Position numbers and translations under genes: made by a program
The notes under the pieces: model-generated
Database searches by the model: none
Seen by the model: only the letters and a program-made list of their open reading frames with translations
Told to the model about the DNA's origin: nothing
Part shown: positions 8,401 to 14,079 of the stretch, piece after piece
How positions within the stretch are numbered: position 1 is the first letter of the stretch
Layout: each line of letters opens with the position of its first letter
From: Micromonosporaceae bacterium
GTDB lineage: Bacteria; Actinomycetota; Actinomycetes; Mycobacteriales; Micromonosporaceae
DNA: 21,573 nucleotides
Direction of reading: 5' to 3'
Assembly (NCBI GenBank): GCA_019689695.1
Contig: JADGHA010000015.1
Location: 1 to 21,573 of the forward strand

Positions 8401-10253
8401 AGCGACTCGCCAATGCCGTCGAACAGGCTCCGGACGCCGGACCACGTCTCGTCGAGCGCAGCCGCCGTCTCGGGTGAGACGCGGCGGATGTCATCCAGGG
8501 ACGTAGCGAGCGCGGCGAACCCACCGGCCAGCGCGCCGAGTGCGATCACCCCGCCGGTAATGGCCGCCGTGAGTGGCCCGCCCAGGAACGAGATGACCGA
8601 GCCGATCACCACCAGCGCCGGTCCGGCCGCTGCCACCATACCCGCGAATCCCAGGCCGAACGCAACCAGGCTCTTGTCGGCATTGGCGAGCGCGTCAACG
8701 AACCCGGTGATGGCTCGCCTGGCCGCCTCAATCACCCCGATGATTTCGGGGCGGAACATGTCGAAGATGGCGACACCGGCCTCAGAGGCCGTCGTCCGTA
8801 GCGTCCGCAGACGACTTTCGACGGTGTCATAGCGCCGGGCCGCCTCAACGGCCAGCGCGTTGCCTTCACGCACGGCCTCATTAGCCAGTTCCTGGGTTTC
8901 CCGTAGGAGTTGACCCGCACCGGCAGAGCGCAGGAGTAGATCGCGCACGCGGATTTCGGCGAGGCCCAATTCGTCCAGGAGTTGGAATACATTATCGCCC
9001 TCCGCGCGAACGGTCCCCAACCCCTCGATGAACGCGATGATGGCCGCCGCGGCATCCTCACGGAACAGCCGGGCAAACTCATCAACGGTCATTCCGGCCA
9101 CGTCCGCGAACAGGGCGAGTTCCGCACTGCCCGTTGCCACCGCGTTGGCCATCTCGATCATCGTGCGGGAGATGGCCGAACCGCCCATTTCGGCGCGGAT
9201 ACCCACGGCCGAGAGCCCGGCCGCCAGCCCCATCACCTGCGCCTCAGTCAGGCCGATCACCTGGCCGGCGCCCGCGATCCGGAGCGCCATGTTCATGATC
9301 TCGCTCTCCGTGGCAGCCACGTTGTTGCCGAGATGGACCACGACGTTGGCCAGTTGCTCGACCTGTTCCTGCGGGGTTTGCATGATGTTCATGAAGCGGG
9401 CCATCGCCATGGCGGCGTCATCGGAGGACATCGTCGTGGCCACGCCCATGTTGATCGCGACGCGGGTGAACTCCAGGAGGTGGTCCGTCGCGATGCCGAG
9501 CTGGCCCGCCACTTCCATGACGCGGGCGATTTCCTCACGGGCGGCCGGGATCTCGCGGGCCATCTGGATGATGCCCTCACGCAGCCGCGCAAATTCGGGC
9601 TCCGTCGCATCCACGGTCTTCCGCACACCCGCGAATGCGCTCTCGAAGTCGCGGCCTGCGTTGAACAAGGCCCGGCCCGCCAGCGTCAGCGGCGCGGTCA
9701 CGCCGATAGACAGGCGCGTCCCCATCGAGGTGAGCTGGGAGCCGATACGGTCCAGCGATTGGCCAAAGATGGTGAACCCCTGGGCGCCGCTCTTCGCCTT
9801 CCGTCCGGCGTCCTCCGCTGCATCCCCGGCACGCTTGGCCCCAGCCGCTGCCCGCTCCGCGGCCGGTGCCGCCCGTTCCGCGGCCGTCGCAACGGCGGTG
9901 AGCCCCTCACTGGCCTGGCGACCGGCGCCATGCACGTCAGAAGCGGAGCGGGAGACGACGCGGAGCCGCCGGGACGCCTCCTCGGTGGCCGTCCCGGCCC
10001 GCACGGAGGCCGTCGCCACAGCGGTCAGCCCTTCTGCCGCACTGCGGCCGGCGCGATGGGCGTCTGCCGCCGAGCGCGACATGACGCGGGTTGCGCGGGT
10101 CACGCCCTCTGCCGCGTGCGCCGCCTTTTGGGCGGTCCCGTTGAGGTTGGTAGAGACGCTGTTGAGCACCACGCCGAAGCGCGCAAGGTCGCGCTCGGCC
10201 TGGGCGACCTGCGCTTCGACGATGACTGCTAACCTGGCTGCCTCAATCACCAT
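5496..10253 (-). CDS. Phage tail tape measure protein
   Basis: A 1585-residue protein. It sets tail length during tube assembly and is ejected with the DNA. Residues about 1 to 160 are Ala-rich coiled coil with a 42-residue duplication. Residues about 200 to 430 carry the TP901-type tape measure core (FESAFAGVRKTVDATEPEF, then IPAAREEIARVMEVAGQLGI). Residues about 527 to 590 are a long hydrophobic Gly/Ala stretch with two or three membrane-type helices, as tape measures usually have. Further on lie LPHSPAEEGPL, a motif common in these proteins, and five 71 to 78-residue repeats from residue 1092 to about 1463. At about 1.5 angstrom per helical residue the length suggests a tail near 235 nm at most. 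ATG 10253 overlaps the end of the frameshifted chaperone; its Shine-Dalgarno GAGGGG is inside a hairpin. It is followed directly by the distal-tail gene. Confidence 0.95.
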   Translation of the reverse strand: MVIEAARLAVIVEAQVAQAERDLARFGVVLNSVSTNLNGTAQKAAHAAEGVTRATRVMSRSAADAHRAGRSAAEGLTAVATASVRAGTATEEASRRLRVVSRSASDVHGAGRQASEGLTAVATAAERAAPAAERAAAGAKRAGDAAEDAGRKAKSGAQGFTIFGQSLDRIGSQLTSMGTRLSIGVTAPLTLAGRALFNAGRDFESAFAGVRKTVDATEPEFARLREGIIQMAREIPAAREEIARVMEVAGQLGIATDHLLEFTRVAINMGVATTMSSDDAAMAMARFMNIMQTPQEQVEQLANVVVHLGNNVAATESEIMNMALRIAGAGQVIGLTEAQVMGLAAGLSAVGIRAEMGGSAISRTMIEMANAVATGSAELALFADVAGMTVDEFARLFREDAAAAIIAFIEGLGTVRAEGDNVFQLLDELGLAEIRVRDLLLRSAGAGQLLRETQELANEAVREGNALAVEAARRYDTVESRLRTLRTTASEAGVAIFDMFRPEIIGVIEAARRAITGFVDALANADKSLVAFGLGFAGMVAAAGPALVVIGSVISFLGGPLTAAITGGVIALGALAGGFAALATSLDDIRRVSPETAAALDETWSGVRSLFDGIGESLPKVVAGLAAGAQVITGVALQIGAAFDELRAGFHLLMAVAEGSGLIMAGQLDAAREAFASHVAEAEELYERAEDRQLRSLTLFANVGTTYETVLARLTRGAVDFHGVGDRVGSMAEEMAYRIGGIAGSADEAAGAINGLSAEMLSWDSIFHGIHSRIEAIDAGISQWEGTMQGAERVLEMLQDKQKQGIPLSEAEAKAIERLTWLRDRSAGAVRDDYLPALAEEYSLLADLIQRGDELHAAYQSGDISAEEYYKSLAEVNQRYAELVASADPATAATFGLAQAQEQTASVMERVLERLENIMIALGLLPASQEIELTMPGIDEVQRKLTEVNEMEIAGKTVDVEASTDTAMERLREVERQIAAVPKSFTVTADVDISLAEQKITQLGRLLPHSPAEEGPLSVEPNWDWLFEGLAVAAERYSKEAVDKVRSYIDAIRGGFGALRESLTFSREFAVFGASGLPLPDAAAISPLVGLSEAVATAFADSGAALAAGRAEEWADQAKTFVDTASGGIRALGDLLKLLTDLSEAPEFRDDEETRQKLSRLKFLSEHVAYSVGDTAAVIAANRPAGFTELAREYAESVTPGIGALAEMFQLVSDLLDEAAPAIRDDQALRDRISALKFLAEHVALSIGDTARFVAASRPLGFGEQMRAFGEDVVPGIQALTEMVRLIQDLTAEQTPATFDHATFRDRLTALKQMVEQVALDISDVAAAMAEGRPEGFAEQVTQQMEAARAAIGAEMDALRLLNEMVEGTGFGIRPERLRERSRFLADTVVLIATDISAATDRLLTEAPGIVENLETFTEIVAPAMEGVSDAVEAFEGLATMTRINKRQADIFADNMGLAAQAIRRGIDPLERMAEEGITARFQQLIMDIVNPLKVALTALGGSGSTSGGSRVSQSASGVRVVSPSPELSSSPSRQIGGVPVSYGGGGPVLHQTINVHVGNEQLLSQTLRGLHRQVRLGSGVTVGG
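5865..6980 (-). repeat. Five tandem 71-78-residue repeats in the tape measure
   Basis: Units begin at tape-measure residues 1092 (SEAVATAFAD), 1165 (SEHVAYSVGD), 1240 (AEHVALSIGD), 1315 (VEQVALDISD) and 1386 (ADTVVLIATD), with spacings of 73, 75, 75 and 71 residues. Shared positions inside the unit include the GRP/NRP/SRP then GF turn near position 19-23 (units 2 to 4), an acidic-aromatic helix, PGI-ALxEM (units 2 and 3 best), a charged DD/D loop near 60, and the closing R-x-LxxLKFL helix. The first and last units are the most diverged. Each unit looks like three or four amphipathic helices. This is internal duplication in the coding sequence, not a separate gene. Confidence 0.85.
9867..10085 (-). 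repeat. 42-residue tandem duplication near the tape-measure N-terminus
   Basis: Residues 57 to 87 (VMSRSAADAHRAGRSAAEGL and the following TAVATASVRAG) and 99 to 129 (VVSRSASDVHGAGRQASEGL and the following TAVATAAERAA) are near-identical, exactly 42 residues apart. The DNA is also similar across the two copies, so the duplication is fairly recent or kept by conversion. It lies in the Ala-rich coiled-coil head of the protein. Confidence 0.85.
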
Positions 10254-10824
10254 GAGGGGGAACCCCTCTCATCCCGTGCGCGGTCGGCCATGGCCTCTCG
10301 CGCCTCGTGCTCTGCCTGGTACGCGATGAGCGCCCACTGCACCCAGCGCGGGTCAGCGCCTCGTTCCAGCCGTTCCACCAGGTCCAGCACCCCGTGCCCC
10401 AGCCACTGCGCCGCCATCCGTAGGGCAACGAGGTCCGGGTACCACCACGGCGGATCGAACAGCTCCGGCTGCAGGATGTGCCGCCGGATGGCAACCCGGT
10501 CCTCTACCGGTTTGGGAGCAGATCCTCAAAAATGGCGTCTCTGATGAACGCCATGACGCTAAGCCCGAGCCGGCCGATGTTCTCAGCCGTGGGTTTGATG
10601 GGCTTCCCCTTCTCGTCAACGACATCCCAGTCCTCGATGAACGCGGCGAGGGACTGGGCCATCGCCTCTAGGCGACGGCCCTGGTCCATCAGTTCCGCCT
10701 CGCGCCGCTCCATCTCCGGACCGAACGCGGCCGGGTTGTAGGTAACGGTCAACGTGTCGCCCTCAGACCCCACCGGGATGGTGATGGTCCGTGGTCTGGT
10801 CAGCGCCGTGATGCTGATCGGCAT
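10247..10824 (-). CDS. Tail assembly chaperone, -1 frameshift product (gpGT-like)
   Basis: This is the long form made when ribosomes slip back one base at CCCAAAC (10516-10510). Residues 1 to 105 are those of the short form. Reading then continues from CCG 10510-10508 for 87 codons to TGA 10249-10247, giving 192 residues. The extension starts PVEDRVAIRRHILQPELFDP, then PWWYPDLVALRMAAQWLGHG, and is fully open with convincing codon use. It has no ATG or GTG near its beginning, and an in-frame TGA lies just upstream of the slippery site, so it can hardly be made on its own. In lambda, gpG and gpGT bind the tape measure and load tube subunits; the same position between tail tube and tape measure gives the same role here. 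The end overlaps the tape-measure start (ATGGTGA), which couples translation of the two. Confidence 0.85.
10254..10268 (-). promoter_or_regulatory. Hairpin sequestering the tape-measure Shine-Dalgarno
   Basis: On the minus-strand RNA, GAGGGG (10268-10263) pairs perfectly with CCCCUC (10259-10254) across a UUC loop. The next bases are the ATG of the tape measure (10253-10251). GAGGGG is the only good ribosome binding site for that start, so it should be poorly accessible unless the helix is opened by a ribosome translating the -1 chaperone frame through it. Confidence 0.6.
10465..10487 (-). promoter_or_regulatory. Possible frameshift-stimulating stem-loop
   Basis: Minus-strand RNA CCGGC (10487-10483) pairs with GCCGG (10469-10465); inside, after a one-base mismatch, GCA pairs with TGC around the loop CATCC. 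It begins 22 bases after the slippery heptamer, farther than the usual 5 to 9. A smaller helix, CCGGT with ACCGG (10510-10506 and 10500-10496), starts at the last base of the heptamer. Either could slow the ribosome; neither is proven. Confidence 0.35.
10504..10824 (-). CDS. Tail assembly chaperone, short form (gpG-like)
   Basis: A 106-residue protein from ATG 10824 (GAGGGG nine bases upstream) to TAG 10506-10504. It lies directly after the tail tube gene and before the tape measure, the fixed place of the lambda gpG equivalents. It is helical and acidic in its second half (MERREAELMDQGRRLEAMAQ), with a beta-rich N-terminus (TALTRPRTITIPVG). It would coat the tape measure during tail assembly and is absent from the finished virion. 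The last codons, LLPNR then stop, contain the -1 slippery site. The 4-residue tail after the slip site is therefore the only part not shared with the long form. Sequence similarity to a named chaperone family cannot be judged by eye; position and frameshift carry the call. Confidence 0.85.
   Translation of the reverse strand: MPISITALTRPRTITIPVGSEGDTLTVTYNPAAFGPEMERREAELMDQGRRLEAMAQSLAAFIEDWDVVDEKGKPIKPTAENIGRLGLSVMAFIRDAIFEDLLPNR
10510..10516 (-). promoter_or_regulatory. Programmed -1 ribosomal frameshift site CCCAAAC
   Basis: In the zero frame the codons read CTC CCA AAC CGG TAG, so the heptamer is C CCA AAC and fits the X XXY YYZ rule exactly, with tRNAs re-pairing to CCC and AAA. The TAG stop is one codon later. 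A Shine-Dalgarno-like GAGGA (10527-10523) lies six bases before the heptamer, close to the spacing that stimulates -1 slippage in dnaX. Confidence 0.85.
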
Positions 10825-10866
10825 TGGTCCGTTCCCCTCTCACTCGTGCCGGTTCGCCCGGCTCAC

Positions 10867-11862
10867 CTAGACGCCGTTGCCGAGATCCGCCTGGTCGTTC
10901 ACGATGGTCACCTCGATGACCTGCCCCCAGTCGGGGTCACGCACGAGCACCAGCGGCCAACTGACCGAGTAGATCCCGCCCTGGTCCTCGAACGAGTTCA
11001 CGTCCCCGACCTGGCACGCCATGTCGATGGTGAGGCTGTAGTTGTGGCCAACCTCGATCTCCGGCCCGGTCGCCTGGATGCGCACGAACACCGTCCCGCC
11101 TTGGCGAAGCTTGGAGAGGATGCCCATCCCGGTCGCATCCGCCGCCATGGTCAGGTTGAGCGTCGCGGTCGGGACACCCTCGACCACGCCGCCAAACGAA
11201 GCGCCCAGGCGGGAGTCAATCGGCCAGAACGGGGTGAACCGGTCGCCCAGCTGCAGGTTGGCAACGAACGCCCGATCAAGCTGGGTCGTGCCGATATCGG
11301 CCGCGTCGTTATCGAGGAAAATGTCAACCTGCGTCGGCAGAATGGGGACGAGCGGAATCGCCGTCGGCGCGGCGGTCATTGCAACGCCGTCCTCTAGTGC
11401 CGCGGCGATCAGTGTCCCGGACAGCTCGATCTGCTGGCGGGTGATGTTCAGGCCCAGCGCCGTCACGATGGCATTGGTGAACCGATGCGCCCGGACGCTG
11501 CTCCCCTGCTCGATGGTGAACGTCTTGGTGTTATCCGGCGCACCGGGGTGGGTCGCAAACGTCCACTCATAGGCGCCGGACGAACCCGCAACCGGGGCAA
11601 CGCTCCCCTCCAGGATGGACGAGAGGGGGTAGATCAGTTCGGTGTAGGTGGCCGCACCCGAGAGGTTGGCCTGAATCCACTCCTGGCCGAGCGCGGTGAT
11701 GGTCGTGTATTTCTGCCCGGCCGGGCGGAATTGCTGAATGGACGCCTGCGGCTGCACGTCCAGTCCGAGCGCCTGCAGCAGCCGGTTGGCCGGGGCGGCC
11801 GTTCCCGGCGTGGACTCGACGCCGATCTGAATTTGCTGGGTGACAACAGTGCGTTCCGCCAT
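10867..11862 (-). CDS. Major tail tube protein
   Basis: A 331-residue protein whose hexamers stack to form the non-contractile tail tube. It opens MAERTVVTQQIQIGVESTPG and continues TAAPANRLL, the 'ES-PGT' opening widely seen in phage tail tube proteins. The remainder is beta-rich (for example FTIEQGSSVRAHRFTNAIVT and LNITRQQIELSG), with an additional strand-rich segment near the C-terminus (SVSWPLVLVRDP). The longest frame starts at a TTG (11877), but ATG 11862 has GGGAG eight bases upstream and is preferred; this removes five residues. It follows the neck genes and precedes the chaperone pair, the standard position. No sheath gene is present next to it, which supports a siphovirus rather than a myovirus. 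Confidence 0.85.
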   Translation of the reverse strand: MAERTVVTQQIQIGVESTPGTAAPANRLLQALGLDVQPQASIQQFRPAGQKYTTITALGQEWIQANLSGAATYTELIYPLSSILEGSVAPVAGSSGAYEWTFATHPGAPDNTKTFTIEQGSSVRAHRFTNAIVTALGLNITRQQIELSGTLIAAALEDGVAMTAAPTAIPLVPILPTQVDIFLDNDAADIGTTQLDRAFVANLQLGDRFTPFWPIDSRLGASFGGVVEGVPTATLNLTMAADATGMGILSKLRQGGTVFVRIQATGPEIEVGHNYSLTIDMACQVGDVNSFEDQGGIYSVSWPLVLVRDPDWGQVIEVTIVNDQADLGNGV

Positions 11863-11893
11863 GTGACACACTCCCAAACACTGATCCGTGCCT

Positions 11894-11919
11894 GAGAGCG
11901 GGCCTCACGGCGGGCTCTC
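11894..11919 (-). promoter_or_regulatory. Hairpin upstream of the tail tube gene
   Basis: In the 102-base gap before the tail tube gene, minus-strand GAGAGC (11919-11914) pairs with GCTCTC (11899-11894). Inside, a symmetrical CC/CC loop is followed by GCC pairing with GGC around a GTGA loop, a GNRA-type tetraloop. No T-run follows, so it is not a terminator. mRNA processing or stabilisation of the abundant tail tube message is possible. The rest of the gap shows only the ribosome binding site. Confidence 0.4.
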
Positions 11920-11964
11920 CCCGATGGTGTGGCGGGCCAGTCGGCGAGCCGCGAGTGGTAGGTG

Positions 11965-12081
11965 TTATTTCCGGTCGTGTCGAGGTGCGAGCGCGCTGTC
12001 CAGGTTGAACCGCTTCTCAATGGCGCGGATCAGGATCAGTGCCGCGCGTCGCACCTGTAGCCAAAACTCCCGATCATCCAT
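11965..12081 (-). CDS. Small hypothetical protein between tail terminator and tail tube, 38 residues
   Basis: The frame starts at ATG 12081, nine bases after the upstream stop, with GAGG six bases before the start. It ends at TAA 11967-11965. The protein reads MDDREFWLQVRRAALILIRA then IEKRFNLDSALAPRHDRK: one amphipathic helix with a charged tail. The start spacing, codon use and position in the gene row make it a real gene despite its size. Function is unknown. Very short proteins with a similar WxLVRR-type helix occur near tail genes in other phages, as far as can be recalled, without a known role. Confidence 0.65.
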   Translation of the reverse strand: MDDREFWLQVRRAALILIRAIEKRFNLDSALAPRHDRK

Positions 12082-12089
12082 CGCCAGCC

Positions 12090-12512
12090 TCACAGCCGGT
12101 GCGCCTGTACGCGATAGCGCCCACCCAGGTGCCGGAACTGGACGCCATCCACCGCTTCGCCGTAGCGGACGATCCCCTCACGCCAGCAGGTGATCCGGTA
12201 CCCGTCCAGTGTGCTCTCCTGCTCGTGCAGCGCCTGGTCGATCAGGTCCGCAATCGGTTGCAGCGGCACGTACGAGCCGGTCTGCCCCACCACCTTCACG
12301 AGGTACACCGCCGTCGTCATCACCCGCGTCGTGCGCGCGAGCACATCCACCCCAGCCGATAGTGCCGAGAACATCACGATGGGGAACGGCTCGCCCGGCT
12401 GCGACATGTCCGCGCGAATCCGCCCATCGACGGCCGACACGAGCGCCGGTGACGCCGTCAAGCGTTGGGAGATCCACTTGTCGATGACCGGTGCCTCGTT
12501 GGTGACGCTCAT
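12090..12512 (-). CDS. Tail terminator / tail completion protein (DUF3168-like)
   Basis: A 140-residue protein from ATG 12512, overlapping the upstream gene by the ATGA tetranucleotide. The pattern fits the lambda gpU-like tail terminators: an N-terminal helix (VIDKWISQRLTASPALVSAV), then beta strands with PFPIVMFSAL, VYLVKVVGQ, a helix LQPIADLIDQALHEQE and a final antiparallel pair (YRITCWREGIVRY, YRVQAHRL). Such proteins cap the tail tube and make the contact to the head-side connector. The position right before the tail tube gene agrees. Detailed family membership would need a profile search, but the gene order makes a different role unlikely. Confidence 0.7.
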   Translation of the reverse strand: MSVTNEAPVIDKWISQRLTASPALVSAVDGRIRADMSQPGEPFPIVMFSALSAGVDVLARTTRVMTTAVYLVKVVGQTGSYVPLQPIADLIDQALHEQESTLDGYRITCWREGIVRYGEAVDGVQFRHLGGRYRVQAHRL

Positions 12513-12880
12513 GCCAGCATCGGCTCCAGATTCGACATCTCGTCTATGAACTGCGGCCGGACCAGCTCCGCCGCCGGGGTCAGGTACGGACGCGGTGCCT
12601 GGTTGTAGTAGCGGCCCAGGCTGTCGTAGCCGACAAACCCGTACTCGATCCGCGGCCCATAGGGCACGCCGCTGGTGTGCACCATGGCCGTGGTGTAGCC
12701 CTCGTACGTCTCCACCGCGATGTTGTCGCGGAGGTTGCCCGTCCGCACCGGGACCACGGCTTTGGCCTCCTGCTGCACCTGTTCGGCGGCCGCGATCACC
12801 GTCTTAGCCGAGCCGCTATGCAGCCTGGTCGCGATCTGGGGGAACCGGTTATGCACGAGCACCACGCGCGCGCGGATCAT
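12509..12880 (-). CDS. HK97 gp10-like neck / tail-joining protein
   Basis: A 123-residue protein from ATG 12880 that overlaps both neighbours by ATGA. The family signature is clear: an N-terminal helix with VIAAAEQVQQEAKAVVPVRT, then GNLRDNI, then the YGPRIEYGFVGYD strand and the closing PRPYLTPAAE motif. This is the HK97 gp10 family (tail component / head-tail joining), found in this place between head closure and tail terminator in many siphoviruses. The protein is of usual length and shows no break. Confidence 0.9.
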   Translation of the reverse strand: MIRARVVLVHNRFPQIATRLHSGSAKTVIAAAEQVQQEAKAVVPVRTGNLRDNIAVETYEGYTTAMVHTSGVPYGPRIEYGFVGYDSLGRYYNQAPRPYLTPAAELVRPQFIDEMSNLEPMLA

Positions 12881-13254
12881 GACGGCCCCCCAATCGACCG
12901 CTTCACCACCACGCGACGCCGGACCTCATTCGTGCGCGGCCCCAGGACATCCACGACGTTGTAGCGTTCACCCGCGTACTCAATCCGGCTTTGATGCGTG
13001 ATCGGTATTCCCACCGGCACCGCCGCCAGGAACACGGTATCGGGCGCGTAGCGTTCGATGATGGCCTGCTCTGTCGGCGTGAGCCCCGACTGCCGCCACC
13101 AGATGGGCACGTTCTCGATCCGCGCTTCCGGCCCCTCGATGGTGCCACCCTGGCCGTCATCAATCGGCTCACCAGGGTTGATGACCGTGCAGCGATCCAC
13201 CATGAAGCTCTCGGCAACGGCTCGCAGTGGCTCACGAATCGCTGACACGACCAC
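12877..13254 (-). CDS. Head closure / head-tail joining protein
   Basis: The longest frame begins at 13344 inside the preceding gene, but GTG 13254, one base after that gene's stop and with GAGG nine bases upstream, is the better start (125 residues). ATG at the codon of MVDRCTV is a shorter alternative. The protein contains VDRCTVINPGEPIDDGQGG, WWRQSGLTPTEQAII and a closing RIEYAGERYNVVDVLGP with a basic strand RRRVVVKRS. This small beta-barrel layout matches the SPP1 gp16 / Phage_H_T_join type proteins, which seal the portal channel after packaging. Position between adaptor and gp10-like protein is standard for that role. Confidence 0.7.
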   Translation of the reverse strand: MVVSAIREPLRAVAESFMVDRCTVINPGEPIDDGQGGTIEGPEARIENVPIWWRQSGLTPTEQAIIERYAPDTVFLAAVPVGIPITHQSRIEYAGERYNVVDVLGPRTNEVRRRVVVKRSIGGPS

Positions 13255-13255
13255 G

Positions 13256-13879
13256 TCACACCACCTCGACATAGGGCGCAAGCAACTCCCGCGCGATTGC
13301 CGGGAGCGCCGAGCGCGCGCCCACGAACTTGACGGCCACGTCATCCATGCGCATCTCGGTGATGTCCTGATCCGTGCTCTGCCGCCGGATCATCGCAATC
13401 ACCGTCTCAATGCACGCCTGTTCCACATCGGCTGGGAGATCCCGCCCCTCCTGACCGGGCAACAGGTAGCCGGCCTCATAGGTCACGACAAAGGCCGGCC
13501 GCTCGGTGCCGCCGATGCGCTGGGGTGCCAGTCCCCACCCGGTGGCGGCCGTCCACGTCCAGCCCTGCTCACGGTAGAGCGCGCCGGTATCCGGGTCGGC
13601 GATCACGTAGTCCACAATCGGCTCGCTGTTGTGCAGCACCTGCGTGACCGTCCTCACCGGCCGGCGCGTCAGGAGCAGCGTCTGCGTGCCGTAGCCAGGC
13701 AACCGCTCCTCATAGGTCGCCCGCGCGAACGGACGGCCACAGTGCGCGACAATGGCGTCCGATGCGCGGGCGATCAACGATTCGAGATCCAGCGTGCCGG
13801 GAGCGTCCGGGAAAGCCGCTCGCACGGCCTCCGGTGTGGTCAGCGCGGTCGATGCCGGCGGCGTGACCACGCGCAGCAT
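13256..13879 (-). CDS. Head-tail connector (gp6/gp15-type adaptor)
   Basis: A 207-residue protein from ATG 13879, overlapping the upstream stop as TGATG. The N-terminal half has the classic adaptor helices (TTPEAVRAAFPDAPGTLDLE, then SLIARASDAIVAHCGRPFA), followed by the beta insertion with RRPVRTVTQV and VTYEAGYLLPGQ. The C-terminal helices are LPADVEQACIETVIAMIRRQ and IARELLAPYVEVV. In HK97 and SPP1 this protein forms the first ring below the portal. No unusual feature is seen. The strong match of the ATYEERLPGYG to YEAGY layout makes this one of the surer neck genes. Confidence 0.85.
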   Translation of the reverse strand: MLRVVTPPASTALTTPEAVRAAFPDAPGTLDLESLIARASDAIVAHCGRPFARATYEERLPGYGTQTLLLTRRPVRTVTQVLHNSEPIVDYVIADPDTGALYREQGWTWTAATGWGLAPQRIGGTERPAFVVTYEAGYLLPGQEGRDLPADVEQACIETVIAMIRRQSTDQDITEMRMDDVAVKFVGARSALPAIARELLAPYVEVV

Positions 13880-14079
13880 CAGTCACCCTTCTCCACGGTG
13901 CGCCGGGCGGGCTTGGTCACGCGCGGCGGCTTGCCCTCCCGCGCCGGCACTGGTTGCTCGACGGACAGCGGCTCAGCAATACCCTGCGCGATGAGGTGGC
14001 GCGCCTCCGCCTCAGGGAAACCGGCCACCTCACCGGCGTTGTACGCCATCCACCGCGTGAGAAACCGCACCGGCAGCAT
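13879..14079 (-). CDS. Small hypothetical protein after the capsid gene, 66 residues
   Basis: The start taken here is ATG 14079, which overlaps the capsid stop as TGATG; the longer frame would start at GTG 14097 inside the capsid gene. It opens MLPVRFLTRWMAYNAGEVAG, then FPEAEARHLIAQGIAEPL, and ends in a basic, Pro-rich tail (REGKPPRVTKPARRTVEKGD). This 'V-x-F-L-x-x-W-x-x-Y-x-x-G-E-V-A' opening with an EAEA-LIA-G helix is a common small protein found next to HK97-type capsid genes. Its role is not established; a capsid decoration or head-completion role can only be guessed from position. Confidence 0.75.
   Translation of the reverse strand: MLPVRFLTRWMAYNAGEVAGFPEAEARHLIAQGIAEPLSVEQPVPAREGKPPRVTKPARRTVEKGD

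Noticed and set aside
10243..10625. Minus-strand frames 10243-10494 and 10353-10625 as separate genes
   Set aside because: Their products are Arg/Ser/Gly-rich and non-protein-like. The third frame between them is the continuous -1 chaperone extension with normal codon use.
11863..11877. TTG 11877 as start of the tail tube gene
   Set aside because: ATG 11862 has GGGAG at eight bases, and the TTG overlaps that site itself.
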